Shown in pieces: positions 12,075 to 23,838 of a stretch of DNA of 64,000 nt (positions are counted from its first letter, which is position 1; each line of letters opens with the position of its first letter). Location: the NCBI GenBank assembly GCA_944548615.1, contig OX155952.1, positions 28,545,458 to 28,609,457 on the forward strand, written 5' to 3'. The notes beneath the pieces are model-generated. The model saw nothing but the letters and a program-made list of their open reading frames with translations, did not search any database and had not been told where the DNA came from. The position numbers and the translations under genes were made by a program. Source of the stretch: Micropterix aruncella (Eukaryota > Arthropoda > Insecta > Lepidoptera > Micropterigidae).

Positions 12075-12327
12075 CCCCTCGAGCCTCAGAGGGACCGATC
12101 GGACTCAAACGTAAAAGCACAGTTGCACCTCGCTGGGACCGATCGGACTCTAAAGTTAGTATTCTAAAGTTCTAATATGCAACAAATCTAAAGTGCAACA
12201 ACGGCTTGGGAGAAATTAATATTTTGGTCTAAATCTCTTCTTTCCTAAATTCTAATTTTCCAAAATTTTCATAATTATACATAGTCTTTCAAAAACATGC
12301 GCTCGCGAAATCTCGCGGCTCGAGGGG
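12075..12327. mobile_element. piggyBac-like MITE with TTAA duplication (253 bp)
   Basis: TTAA stands on both sides (12071-12074 and 12328-12331). The element begins CCCCTCGAGCC and ends GGCTCGAGGGG, a perfect 11-bp terminal inverted repeat starting with CCC as in piggyBac elements. A subterminal direct repeat 'gggaccgatcggactc' occurs twice near the left end. It has no coding sequence. A 252-bp element with analogous structure lies at 63109-63360. Confidence 0.88.
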
Positions 12328-13261
12328 TTAACCGTACGGAAAATGTTGATACAATCGAGTAATGAAGTATGTAATTCAACGAAATTACGATTGAAATATC
12401 GTAATTCTGTATAAAACCGTAATAACAAAATGGTAATGTAAGAAGCAATCCAATATTTTTCTCAGTGTAGCCAGTATTAAGAAACCAGCAAAGCCAGACC
12501 TACTAATTCTTTTTGAAAACATGAACCACGTCGGAAGAGGACAAGTAACAGACAGCAAAAGCGCAAAACGCGGTAGATAAACATCAACTCGAGAAAAAAA
12601 CGCGCTTGATCGCGATTAGCCTGGGCGATTAGAAATGAACAAACAAGAGCAAATTACAGTTACAGTTAAGTGACGCCGAGGGAGTAAAACCATCAGATAA
12701 CTGTGGTTACAATTACTCTTCACTGGCACTTTAGCACAGATTAATACCTTAATGAGCGCGAGAAAAAATGTTGCTTGATCGTTTGCCTCCGATTGAACTC
12801 GATGGCTCCAACATTGTCTATGAGTAAACCAATGGATCCAACGACAACTAGCCATTTTAAACGAATCAAAATGAAAGGACCGCGTTATTTTTCACGTTAT
12901 TAGAGATTCCGTCGGTTAATATTTACCATATCGCATCAAAGTGACACAACTCGAAAAATACAAATTCTCGTTTTAATGGCTAAAACGCCATTTTATTTTA
13001 GTCCACGTGAACTGCAAAAGTGACAAAAATTATATTATCATACATAATTTTTGGCTCTAGAGTACCAGTGATACCTACTTTTGGTTTTGGCTATAAATCG
13101 ACAATTGAGTGACATAAAAGTGACATATCAGTCGCGCTCCGACAGTTTCTCCTTATGCCAATTTTTATTATTATTAAATTTCTTTTTTGAATTTTTTAAA
13201 GGGATGTTTAAAATACCAGTAGCATACGAGTACATAGCTCACCATTACAGGCAGTTTGGAG
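12328..13261. other. Unassigned non-coding stretch
   Basis: No recognisable gene. The 79-residue minus frame at 12616-12855 and the 77-residue plus frame at 13081-13314 carry no conserved motif; the latter runs into the family H cluster. Confidence 0.4.
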
Positions 13262-14405
13262 TTGTTCCCTATAACTGGCGAACCCGTCAGGCCAGGAAGG
13301 TATCACGATATTGATCGTTCTTTCAACCGTGGGGTGAATGTAGACTTAGGGACGAAACAGACCATCGTCTAGCTACGCCAACATACCCGCGAGAGTCCAA
13401 CGTCTTACTGCGTGGCATATAGTGTTGTCAATTACAACGGGCGAACACGTCACCTGAGGAAGTTTTAACGATTAGTCGTTCTCTCTCTCGTGAAGAGAAA
13501 GCAGAAGACTTGGACAAAACAATCCACCGTCAAGCTCAGCCTCTACCCGTAAGAGGCCAACGCCTTAACCGTGAAATTGCTAGGAGTGTTACCCAGCGGG
13601 CTTACACTCACGCCCTTACTTCCAATTGCGACCAGATTACTCCGGTCTCTTGATTGGTTACGAGTTCGAGGTCGCTTGCGCGGTCCTCTCCCTTACGAAG
13701 CGGTGAAACGGCGCACGGTGCGCAGACCGTCCAGGAGCGCAAGAAGGTTGATTTCTAGGGGAAACTAGCCCTAAGGCCAGAGTCCTACTCGGGCTCGCAC
13801 TTCATGCGTGGAGGCCGCCGGATGGGTGTTGACCCGTGAGTGTGACCAACCCTGAACAAAATGGGTCTCGTTGGCCAACTCAGCAAGGGCCCATTAGCCC
13901 CCCGTGGCATCAGGCCCATACTGCGTAGCACTGGGAAGTAAAACCTACCACTACCAGATTTGACCGAATTTCTCCGCCCTCCCACCTGGTCGCAGGTTCG
14001 AAGTCGCTTGCGCGGCCAATACCTGATAGCGGTAATTCAGATCGAATTCATCACAGACCGTGGCGTTCTTTGCCCGTCTGCTTCTACGGGATCGAGTGGC
14101 AAACGGGTCGTTTCAAGAGAAGCTGACATCAGGGTTAACAACCACCTCCGCTTCTAAGGACACGTATAAGATCACTTTCAGACCCCTCCGGTTATTAGTC
14201 GGAGTACACAGTCAATTGGCTGACGCCGCACGATACCCAAACCTTCCAGCAGCGCCCGAAGGTCATCCCCCAGTGGATCTGATCAACCTGCCGTGACAAG
14301 GGAAAACAGAGTCCTTACCAGGTTCGAACCACTTCGAGGAGGCTACCGGATGGGGATTGAACCGCGAGTGGAGCCAACCCAAGATAAGAGCGAGTCTTAC
14401 TGGTC
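13262..14405 (+). repeat. Cluster of three family H segments in tandem
   Basis: Three partial copies in the same orientation: about 13262-13425 (5' block only), 13431-13918 (5' block through 'attagccccc') and 13941-14405 (from the 'atttctccg.cct' block to the 3' end). Copy two lacks the middle: it jumps from 'cttacgaagcggtga' to 'gcagaccgtccaggagcgc', an internal deletion relative to the copy at 7042. The 13941 copy keeps a 78-residue frame (14060-14296) whose LLVGVHSQLADAARY part parallels the 7356-7556 frame. The local GC content is clearly above the surrounding sequence. Confidence 0.7.
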
Positions 14406-15289
14406 AAACGACAAAGCAAGCAATAGCTGTCAATTTAAATACTTTCATAACATTAAAAATGACATCAGAATGGTATTTTTTTTCCAAACTCAAAACGGCT
14501 ATCTATAAGTCTTGTACAAAAGGAAGAACACAGGTTCTTACCACATCCAAAATAATTAACATGAAAATTAACCACAGCAGCAAGAACACATTCAGCCAAT
14601 TTCTGTTTTTCATACAATTCGCCCTACAAATAGTTCGATCGTAAAAAAAACATTCTAATGTAAAATTATTATCCATGACAAATTGTAGTTTCGGTCGCAA
14701 TCGTTTGCTTGCCAAAAACAAATCGTTTTTAATGGATTCGCGTGTTTTCACGGTGGAATGAGTGGTCAGAATTATCGAGGATAATGATCGTTTTAGAGAC
14801 GGTGTTGAAATAAAAGTCATTCTCTATTCTGCTCGCTCTTAGCCTACTGACAACTAACTATTGCGCAAATCGTGGGAATGAGAACTTGGCCGTCGAGAAA
14901 ATACGCACAGGAGCACAGTTTTTGAAAATGTAATGCGGCACTTTTAGCATCAGCCTGGCGTCAGATTTCGCTCGTAAAAACTAGTGATAAAAGTAACGGA
15001 GAGTCGTATTACCATTTTGTATGTAGGTGATTTAGATTGTATTCCAGGTCGAAAGTTTCTGGCGATTTACCAATAGCGATTACAGCAAAATAAAAGTTGA
15101 TTCGCAGTGTCAAACTCTATACATCACCCCAAGACTTTCTCGGCGATTAGCCATCTGAATATTCATTTCATAAATACAGTCGATGAGCACTTCGAAAATT
15201 CCTGTTAATATGCGCGTCATCTCATTCAGTTTAAAAATCAAATTAAAAACGCGGGTCGCCGTGAGCCTACGAATTCGAATTTCGAACGA
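14406..15289. other. Unassigned non-coding stretch
   Basis: AT-rich. Overlapping short frames at 14357-14820 on both strands are not recognisable. At about 15115-15145 the string 'catcaccccaagactttctc' resembles the end of the element at 61626. Confidence 0.35.
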
Positions 15290-15500
15290 GCCAAGCTTCG
15301 CCGCTTTTAAGGTGACATGATACATTAGAAAAGTTTCTGAGCGAATCCCTAGATAAGGAACCAATTTATAATTTAGACTCAAAAAAGTTGCTCATTGCCT
15401 TGGACATTCAGGCTTTAATCTGATTTCGGAAACTTTCAGGCGCGATTACTCCTACATACAATGTAAGCGGTGAGTCTGTTTTATTTTAATTTAATTATAA
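15290..15500 (+). repeat. Dispersed repeat K, copy 1
   Basis: The block 'gcgaatccctagataaggaa', then 'ccaatttataatttagact', 'aaaagttgctcatt', 'caatctgattt' and 'aactttcagg' is shared with 34050-34215 in the same orientation and order. No coding motif or terminal repeat was recognised. The second copy carries an extra internal duplication of the 'ttggacaggc' part. Confidence 0.65.
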
Positions 15501-15682
15501 TGAGACGCAAGATGTTGTATCATCGCTTTGGGTGTCGCATTATATGAGCAAAGTATTACAGTTTGCAGATTTTTATTGTCCTCGATTTTTCTGTGTATTT
15601 GCCGAAACGCTTTAGGACATCTGTAATTCTGACTGTAAACCCATCATATACAAGTATAATGCGATGTAAAATCGTTAATTAT

Positions 15683-15865
15683 CGCGATTGTTTGACATTA
15701 TAAACAAGATAAAAACGGATTTACTTCGTAAAACTTGTAGCACCCGACGTTTCGGCGATGTTGCAACCGCCTTTGTCTAGGGTAGACTGGTGTCAACATC
15801 GCCAAAACGTCGGGTGCTACAAACTTCACGCGGTAAATCGGTTTCTATCTTGTTTATAATATACT
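15683..15865 (-). mobile_element. Family B palindromic element, copy 1
   Basis: A palindrome built on TAGCACCCGACGTTTCGGCG and its complement, with outer arms 'acaagataaaaacggattta' and 'taaatcggtttctatcttgt'. The extra tail ATCGCGATTGTTTGACATTA lies on the left, so this copy is inverted relative to those at 45680 and 47062, where the tail is on the right. The outermost part of the tail has decayed, and no target duplication could be read here. Confidence 0.8.
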
Positions 15866-16466
15866 GCGAGTTTAAAGTTTTCTATAATATACTAAAAGTT
15901 TCAAGTTTTCTGAGCAATTTGTCTGTTAATGTTCAGTTTTGAACGATCTACCTATACGAACGTACGTGATACCTCCGCTACATTATAATATCGAAAAAAG
16001 TATATAAAAATATATAAAAGTTATATACATACAAATTTATAAAAACAGATTGTTATTGAGAAACCTAATGAAAGAAAAAAAGGATTTACCTACTTTTTGA
16101 TTAATAACCCAAAGGTAGGGCGGTTAAACTCCATAGAGCAATATAGATAACGAAGCATTTAATAAGTTGGATCTTGGGGTTTACGCATAACGTATGTATG
16201 CAAACGAAAGCAGCTCTAGCTTTTCTATACTGGTTTTAATCTTCTTGCTAATGCCAAGATGTTGTTTAAACTGTAGTCGAGGTGAAGGACATTCTGCTCG
16301 TCCCACGTATGAAGTTTTAGATTAACCAATTAAGGTGGTCGATCGATTTATTTCAAATTGTCGGTTTCTATCTCACACATAATTTTCCCTCTGGAGAACT
16401 ATTTCAGAGTACAACTTGATTGAATACCTCGGGTACTAAGAATTTATAATCATGAAATGAACTCAC

Positions 16467-16615
16467 CAGGGTCTTCATGAGAGCGGACAGCTCTTTCGTG
16501 ACGACGGCGAACTTGTAGAACGCCGCGCCAATGTCAGGTTCTTGGTCTTTGTTGAGTGCATTGCCACCGAGACGGTCCAGAACCCTCGACAGGTACATCT
16601 CGTTGTCCACGTGAG
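16467..16615 (-). CDS. ASAP: ASAP-type ArfGAP, BAR-domain exon (downstream of the two seen)
   Basis: A 149-bp internal exon with a clean acceptor (TTGTTGCAG) and donor (GTGAGT) on the minus strand. It starts with two bases of a codon and then reads HVDNEMYLSRVLDRLGG, NALNKDQEPDIGAAF and YKFAVVTKELSALMKTL. This matches the BAR/IMD-like domain of ASAP proteins (Arf GTPase-activating proteins with SH3, ankyrin and PH domains), where a conserved 'D.G.AF.KF...TKEL..L.K.L' stretch occurs. ASAPs act on Arf GTPases at membranes and focal adhesions; the BAR domain dimerises and senses curvature. The preceding exon is at 61216-61288 and joins in phase. The following exon should lie below 16467 but was not found here. 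Which ASAP paralogue this is cannot be told from 49 residues. Confidence 0.88.
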
Positions 16616-16619
16616 CTGC

Positions 16620-17820
16620 AACAAACGATTACATACAATAGAAAGTGGACTGACCATCCTACGATAACGATCTAGTAGATAGATAATAAAGAAAGCTATT
16701 ATGCTTAAAGCCATTTGAATAAATCTCTATGAACAAGAGACTATTGTTCCAGAAGCGTCGTAAACCGGTAATGTGCTGGTGCGGATATAAACGGAATGAT
16801 GCAATTAGCTTTGAAGACGCTAAAGACGTGAAAGCGCAATTTTTATGGCGCTGTACGCGACGTTTATACCTTCTTGCCCTAAATCATTAGAATCTAACTT
16901 GTTTTCAGTCTTACAATATTTTCGACCTTTCATTTCAATAGCATATTCGTTATTCAACAGCTAATTATCTCTACACAAAACTGCCATAAATTAATATGAA
17001 ATAATAACAAAAGCTAATCATAGATTGATTAATTATTCGTGTAAACCTTGAAACATTCTCACGCACGTTATCACAGTAGAAACAATGCCCCATATTCATA
17101 CTCATTTACAAGCGTGAATACCAACATGAAAACTTGTTTTTTACTAAGATCTTCGTATGAGCAGTATTGAGTGGGTAGAAATTGACATGGAAGACCTTGA
17201 GGCTCCCACCACCATGAAAAAAAAATAAAGCATGAAACAAGAATTGTAAAAATTAGGACCTTTTTTTGTGAATGATTAAACTGAACTTCTGGCTCCTTTT
17301 TCATTTTTTAAAAATCTATAGAATAAGAAATTCAATTGCCACAAACAGGCGAGCTTATTCCTAAATTACAGAAATATATTCCAGCTAGCTTAAAGTGTAG
17401 ACGAGGTGTTGGCCATAAAGGCTAATATTAAAAATAAACTGAGTAATTAAAACATTGCCTAAAAAATAAAATGTATACTATAGATAAACAAGAGGGAAGG
17501 CAGGAATAGATTTAGGACAATGGAAATATAAACATTATAACCTTTTAATCGAGCCTTGAAAGTAGCACCCGAAGGAGATTGACGAACGGTCAGCAGTATA
17601 TCGCTCCAGTCTTGCAACAGTCACCGTAAATGACATTAGAAAATCGAAGTGATACACATCATTTTAATTGTTTAATATTAAACTTGTAAACCACCATATA
17701 TATAAGGAAATTACTTACAGCAAAATTAAAGGCATTATTTTCAGGATTCTAAGACTCTTGTTTCCATTTTAGCTTTAATAATAACGGAGTTATGATTTGT
17801 AAAATTTTCAGATTATAACA
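16620..17820. other. AT-rich intron without recognisable elements
   Basis: No gene or paired repeat ends were seen. The 77-residue minus-strand frame at 17071-17304 is hydrophobic but carries no conserved motif. Confidence 0.45.
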
Positions 17821-18320
17821 ATTCTAATTCAAAACAACTTGCATACGCACACACAGACATTTCCCAGAAATCACCCTCATGGATTTCTCGGATCTCAAAA
17901 CGTAAAGATCCACCAAATACTTAAAATCTAAATTTTGCTTGAAAACAAGTAAATCCCATTTCCTTCTTATGACCGATGTATCTTTTTTGGAAAAGTAAAA
18001 ACCGATAGTTGTCGAGTTTGATAAAAACATAGATTTGTGGCACCCCTAAGAACAGATCGCCCCAATGCGAAATTTCATCCTCCGATACAACTCTTTGACT
18101 TCGACCACTTAGATAAAATGTGAACCATGTGATAACCGAATCCGAAAAATTGAAGGATTTCAATCGTGCTACGAGCGGTTGGAATTTGGCAGAATTAAAA
18201 GCAGGACCAGGGCGGTGATTTCTTGCTGCTCCGTGGCTTTACGGGTGTCATCGGTAGTTTTAATTAAAGAAGTAGTGGTGCTGTGGCCGGATGGGAAGAC
18301 CCACTGAAAAGGATTGAACA
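17821..18320 (-). pseudogene. Non-LTR retrotransposon reverse transcriptase fragment (Jockey-like)
   Basis: Read on the minus strand, pieces of an RT finger/palm region appear in order: GHSTTTSLIKTTDDTRKATE, then QQEITALVLL, then LKSFNFSDSVITWFTFYLSG, RSQRVVSEDE and a GVPQ motif that should continue GSVLGPLLF but breaks. In insect Jockey-group elements the same order is 'GHST..LL..TDDIR.A', 'LLDFSKAFD', 'WF.SYL.GR.Q', 'GVPQGSVLGPLLF'. The aspartate-bearing LDFSKAFD block is damaged (frame change around 18180-18220) and the YxDD motif is absent. It is a short, dead, truncated fragment. Confidence 0.8.
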
Positions 18321-18963
18321 AACCATACTTATTCAATAATCTACTCAGGTGGTTTATAACCGACTTTCCTAATGCCTTTCATACACTGAGAGTAAAGAAA
18401 TTGGGCGATAGTCGAAAGACTTTTCGGGATACGCTACTTTGGGAAGGAGTGTTACTATTGCTTGTTTACAGCAAACCGGAAAGATGTAAGAAGTAAGCGA
18501 ATAATTTAAAAGATGTGTTGTCTAATATTCCTAAATAAAGAAATTAATTGAATTATGTAATTTCATAGTCATTACCCACACCCTTGAAGTCATTACCCAT
18601 CCTCTTTGCTAATCTATGACGATTTTTTGTCGTTTGATCGTTAATCGATCGTTTTCTCGTGACTTGCCCTAATATTAAATATCAACGGCCTATAGTTACA
18701 AAGATATTCTCGTTTGCTGTTTTAATTTTTAAGGTTTTCCTATTATAACAAACCTACCTTGTTGTTGTTACGTAGCGTCGTGGATTAAACTTCAAATGTT
18801 TAAATCCCTGTCTCCGGATCATGTGGAGTTATAGCGCATAAAGTACCGGAGCGAGAAAACACTTTACTTGGCATGGCAAGCCGAGCACCATATGCCAAGA
18901 GAACGGTGATACATATCCACTCGGAGTTACTGACAGTTAATTAGTCATTAGGTTTATCCTATA
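18321..18963. other. Unassigned intron stretch
   Basis: It may include the decayed upstream part of the adjacent RT fragment, but no further motif could be read on either strand. Confidence 0.35.
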
Positions 18964-19670
18964 CTAGCTGTTGCCCGCGGCTTCGCTTCGCGTAAAGTTT
19001 CGAATCGAGTTGTTGAGTAGGGTGGCGTTTATTTTCTTTTTTGGACGCTACCTTTAGATATATAGTAAAAGACGTCCTGTTCGCTTCTTGTTCTTCGCCA
19101 CCCGCCGCCTTCCGCTGAATGATGACCTTTCGAGGTGCTTCTAGGTGCTTGCTTGCGTTACTTATTTCATGATATCTCTAAAATACTCCACCTAAAAAGT
19201 TACAGTACATGGCTAATTTTATCTCCATTTAACACCCGTGATGATGAATTAATTTATTTTGATAAAGATGCATATTGTATTGCTAATGTCTTCAACAAAC
19301 TTTTTTTTTCTTATTTATTTGTCACAAAAGCCGTTATTGTAGCTTAAATATAAAAGTTGGATATATGTTGTCGCTCACATTTTTATAGATCTCTTTGAGG
19401 CCGATGTTTTTGTTGTATATTGTTTTCTCATATATCAAACCGTTTCGTCAGCGCACGCTGATAAAGCAGCTCATCAGCCCATTTTTCTCCGACTTGATTT
19501 ACAAATATCGTGATTTCGTATTGATAACCAAAATTTATCACAATAAAATATAGCCTATAGCACTCGTCGATAATGGAGCTTTCTATTACTGAAAGAATTT
19601 TTGAAATCGGATGAGACGTTTCGGAGATTACTCCCTACATACAAACTTACAAAAGTATAGATAATGAAAA
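18964..19670 (+). repeat. Dispersed insect repeat starting 'actagctgttgcccgcggc'
   Basis: It begins with ACTAGCTGTTGCCCGCGGCT and ends with 'gataatggagctttctatt', 'gagacgtttcggagattact' and a 'cttacaaaagtatagat' tail. Elements with this head and this type of tail are widespread in insect genomes and behave as retroposed sequences, but the clade could not be assigned. A shorter relative with an 'actagct..gcgccccgcgg' head is at 31985-32250. No protein motif remains. Confidence 0.6.
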
Positions 19671-19782
19671 GGGTGAGTGTGTATTTTTTTTGGGCACTTG
19701 AAACTCGATTTTACATCGATGAATCGAGCAAGATTCTTTTCATCATTCTAGCAAGACGGCTTTTGGTCTTTCGGCAGTCAGA

Positions 19783-19840
19783 CTGATCTAGCAGTGGTAT
19801 ACGTGCAACGCGGATACCACTGCTAGAAATGCAATTACAG
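19783..19840. repeat. Perfect 13-bp hairpin
   Basis: CTAGCAGTGGTAT and its exact complement ATACCACTGCTAG are separated by 15 bases ('acgtgcaacgcgg' region). It is too isolated to assign to a mobile element. As RNA it would form a strong stem-loop. Confidence 0.6.
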
Positions 19841-19979
19841 AGCTACGCCATAATACTTCATACATTATCAAGTAATGTTTATACGAAATTAACTCCTTGT
19901 TTGGACATTATTTCAGTTAGGGAGATCGTTATTTAAGAACCCCGCGTACACATTTTATTATCACTGTAGTTTCCAAGCA

Positions 19980-20265
19980 TTGTTTGTTTGTTTATTTGTT
20001 TATACTCTTTATTGTGAAAATGTCACAATGGGCGGGTTTATTGTCATATGACAATCTCTTACTACCAACCCTACTATGACGTGTTATATGTATGTGTGCG
20101 TGTAACATGTCTGTAAGTGTGTGTCTTGTTATTGCATTCGATCGACAGAATTGAAAATGCAATTCCGTTAATTTGATCCCAACGGAAAATGGTGACCCAG
20201 CCGGGAATCGAATCCGGGACCTTACAATGTAAGATCAGGCGACCTAACCACTATGCAACCGGGCC
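19980..20265 (-). mobile_element. tRNA-derived SINE, copy 2 (near complete)
   Basis: Minus orientation. Reading inversely from about 20265: tRNA-like head with A box ('tagtggttaggtcgcc') and B box ('ggattcgattccc'), then 'ggtcaccattttccgttggg', 'gtcgatcgaatgcaataaca', the 'acacacacttacagac' block, 'agtagggttggtagtaagag' and 'cacaataaagagtataaaca', ending in (AAAC)n. It is the best-preserved copy here and close to the one at 23587. Confidence 0.88.
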
Positions 20266-20471
20266 GTGTACTACATTGTACCTACCAATGTGGAAATTAT
20301 TGTTATATTTATTAGTGAGAACGAGATGTAAGTAAGGACATGTTAGTTTTGGGAATGTTGCCACTCATCAGAAATAATAAATGTCTCTAAATCTTTCTAG
20401 ATATGTATGGGTTCCTACCTAATATATTTTTTATACTTAATAAAAAAACACGTTTTTGATGTTCAATGTCT

Positions 20472-21152
20472 TAAGGGGGAGGGGGGGGGGGTTGGTTTAG
20501 TAGGCCAAAAACAGACATATTTTTCAAGATTTAAAAAAAAAACTAAAGTTGAGACTAATTAATGAAACGTTTACCTCTCGAATAGCTGATAGTCTCATAT
20601 TGCTGTAAGTTTAAAAAACTTACTAGTTTTCTTTAAAAAAAACTTTAAAAGCGATTTTCTCAAAACAATATTTTTCAATTTTGCGCCGGTGGTTCAAAAA
20701 AAACTACTTGACGGATCGAGTAGAAAAAACCTTTCTACATATTATTTTTACCAGTTAATCACAAAGCTTTTGGGCAAAACTCGATTTTATTTATTTAAAT
20801 CCTTGGAAAATTATAAAAAATGATAACTTTCAGTTATTTTTTTAGTTTATATACAAAATATTATCAAAATATTAATAAAATATTAATGTAACACTTATTG
20901 TCTTAGTTTATTTTTTGTTTCAGGCAAAATTACGCTCGCTATTACCAGCGCAAGCAGATACCGTCATTTCTGCAGAGGTAGAAACGTTTGCATTTCAATA
21001 TCTTAAAAATAGTTTATTTTTTATATTACATAAAATATTTTTATCTTTTAAATTTTAATAAAACTGATATAAAAGATTAATGAATAAATGTCAACTTTAG
21101 GCTTAAAAAATATGAAAAACATGTTTTTTGGCCTTATAAACCAGGTTGCCCC
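20472..21152. mobile_element. Family D DNA element, copy 2 (uninterrupted)
   Basis: About 680 bp. The left end, after TTAA, is a G-rich run then GGTTGGTTTAGTAGGCCAAA; the right end read inversely is AGGGGCAACCTGGTTTATAA then GGCCAAAAA, so the ends form imperfect terminal inverted repeats. The interior matches the copy at 3191-4177 but lacks the family E insertion. There is no transposase frame; the 68-residue minus frame is not recognisable. Confidence 0.72.
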
Positions 21153-22388
21153 TTTAAAACCGATGAAATATACATATGTAAACAATTGCAGGTCTTTTGT
21201 TTTGTTACTTCCAAATTTTAGCGCCAATGTAGCGTTTCTGAATATTTGTCGCATCTAGCGCTGTTAGCATTTTTAGCGCGTTTTCATCAAACTAAGGTAA
21301 GCAGCACTGGTATGTATGTCGCTCTAATAAAACTCGATCTTGCCTTCCCTCGACCGCATCTTTCTATAATGTAAAAATCTAGCCTGGCGGAAAAGCTAAA
21401 GGCGCAAGGCCCACTGGCGAGTGCCAATCTCGCAGACGGGCCCATAAACATCGTTAACCCTCCATTCACAGGCCCCTCGCAAGTAATTTGAATCCAAATG
21501 ACCCAGGTCGCACACCATGGGTTCGGGGCACTACGGCTCATTGGTCTACCTTACCACGATAAAGAAAGTCGTCCTATAGTCAAGCGGGGCGAGGGGGGAA
21601 ACGCGGCGATATCTGATTGGCTGGAAACACCCGACAGGTAGCATCGATAGCAAATCGATGAACAAGTGTTACATCCGAAAAACTGTTTCGACGACGAATC
21701 CGCCGACTCTGCGTGGAACAATCCGCAATGTAAAATATGTATTTGCGGAGGAACGCTGATAACGCGCTCTCGTTTGTTTTTCGTCTGGCGCGCGATTTAG
21801 TTTTAGTTTTTACTTTACAGAGTATTCAGAGTATTCACGCATTTCGTATACCTATGTCTAATCTCTCCTGTGATGTTTTGTCCAATTTCGTGAACCTATT
21901 CTGATTATTATTAAAAACAGCTGTTATTAGCCTGCTTTCTCCTGAAGTAAACTCATATGAAGAGTTACAAAAAAGAACGATCAATGTCAACTTTTATTTT
22001 TTTTTGGTAATTCCCTTTTATAAAATACTAAATGACCCGGTGAACTTCATAGCACCTAAAATTGATTTCTAGATAGCCTGCGACCCCCGGGAGACTCTTC
22101 GCGATCCCCCAGGGGGTCGCGACCCACTGGTTGACAATCACTGCTTTACAGCAACTAAGGACTTTTATAAATTTTAATTTAGTAGTATTAAATTGTCTAT
22201 AAAATACTTTTTATTTGATTAAGCTAGCTTTTTAGTTTTCGAGATATTAAGGTTATGTTAGTAACTCGGATCCATCGCTCTTGAGTGTATAATAGAATGT
22301 CGTGGACTACGAGTATAATGTCCTTTGCCATAATCGTATCGTATTTGTATCCCTCGGTCTATCTGTCACTTGCACTAGACACAATATA
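21153..22388. other. Unassigned intron with a possible hAT-type end near 22075-22145
   Basis: Read inversely, 22145 to 22085 gives CAGTGATTGTCAACCAGTGG followed by GTCGCGACCCCC. This resembles the end of widespread hAT non-autonomous elements (CAGTGGTTCTCAACC...GCGACCCC). The opposite end was not found. No gene was recognised in the rest; a GC-richer patch lies at 21560-21720. Confidence 0.4.
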
Positions 22389-22754
22389 CAGGGTGAGTTT
22401 TTAATAAGCTACACCATGAAGTAGGTAAATCAGCACGTGCAAATAGGCTCCGTTAAATAAAAACAAAAAAAAACGTTTTAATTTTTTTTTTTAAATTTGA
22501 CTGATATATAGAAGTTTGACAAGCGTTCAGCGCGCTGCGCTATATAGCAATAAGTAAAATATCGCGAATAAACAATATTAGCAATATTTTACCTACCGCT
22601 AGATGGCGCAACATACTCTTTTAATACTATTTTTGAAAACACAACAAAAAATCAATTTTAAAAAATAAAAATAAAAAAATAAAAATAAAAGTTGCTGATT
22701 AGCTCGTACCGATGCAGACATTTAGAGGATGTCACTAATTAAAAACTCACCCTG
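22389..22754. mobile_element. Family C Tc1/mariner-type MITE, copy 1
   Basis: The left end, after TA, is CAGGGTGAGTTTTTAATAAG; the right end is CTAATTAAAAACTCACCCTG, forming inverted repeats. An internal palindrome ('aatattagcaatattttacctacc.gctagatggcgc') is shared with the copy at 33209-33588. The right TA has become CA. No transposase is present. Confidence 0.78.
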
Positions 22755-23586
22755 CAGGTGATTCTGACCGTCAATTTTTCTCATTGTATTTTCATATACG
22801 TATCATCACCCTTTATAATCATTAACATTAATATTAAAACGGAAAAATAAAATTAATAAGAAAATTTTGAGGCAACGTCATTTTTGACGTACACATATAA
22901 AAGCAAACTCCTGTTTTTATGATTAGTCGGGACGGCGTTATTGTGTTCCGTCGTTTGTGATGGAGTGTGACGGACGGCGAACGAAAAAGCTGTAATATAA
23001 AGGGGAGGACGTCCCATTGAAGGACCGGATTTATCGCGATATTCAATAGGAGCCTGACGCTCCCGATGCATGAAGGGAGGGGGTAGGGAGATTAAAAATC
23101 AGTATTGAACGTAGTTACGGTCGGGCAGACGCGTTCAAGCGCAGCGTCGAGACACCGGGGGGTCGTATACACTCAATATTATGTAGTGTGGTTCTCAAAT
23201 CTGTGTACTTACGTTTTGTAAAAAAAAAGTAAAATATAAGATGTTAAATATTCTTTGAAACTAATGCTTATGCTCTTCGTTCATTAGTTTGCTGTATTTT
23301 CTTTCCAAAAATTTAGATTACTACGTATTTTTGTTTAAACGAATTCAGTTGCTCTGGGAAAGACTAACAGGAATCCCATAAAAATATTGTAGATCAACCT
23401 CTGCGCTGCTGCCAGCGCGGATAAGTCATATGATATGATATAAAAGACGGATATGAAACTTGCATTGTCACCGAACTTAAGTATTTCAAATTTCAGCTCA
23501 ATTGCTACACTTACTAAAAACGAAAAACTGCCAAAAATGTATCTGAACCCCCCCTCCCCCTTTTGCTTGATCTGTAATAAAAAATA
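22755..23586. other. Unassigned intron stretch
   Basis: No recognisable gene. A short GC-richer, G-tract-rich patch lies at 23060-23170. Minus-strand frames at 22834-23071 carry no motif. Confidence 0.4.
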
Positions 23587-23838
23587 GGTGGCATGGTGGT
23601 TAAGTCGCCTGATCTTAATTTGTAAGGTTCCGGGTTCGATTTCCGGCTGGGTTACCATTTTCCGTTGGGATAAAATTAACGGAATTGCATTTCAATTATG
23701 TCGATCGAATGCAATAACAAGACACACACTTACACATAAACATTTCATAGTAGGGTTGGTTGGAAAAGATTGTCGTATAACAATAAACCCGATCATTGTG
23801 AAATTCCACAATAAAGAGTATAAACAAACAAACGTCTT
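23587..23838 (+). mobile_element. tRNA-derived SINE, copy 3
   Basis: Plus orientation, beginning 'ggtggcatggtggttaagtc' (A box) and 'gggttcgatttcc' (B box). It continues with 'ccattttccgttgggataaa', 'gtcgatcgaatgcaataaca', 'cacacacttacacata', 'gtagggttggttgg' and 'cacaataaagagtataaac', and ends in AAAC repeats. The order of blocks is identical to copies 1 and 2. Confidence 0.88.

Noticed and set aside
16475..16714. 79-residue minus frame overlapping the ASAP exon
   Set aside because: Shadow frame: it reads the same exon out of phase; the HVDNEMY frame has both splice sites and ASAP homology.
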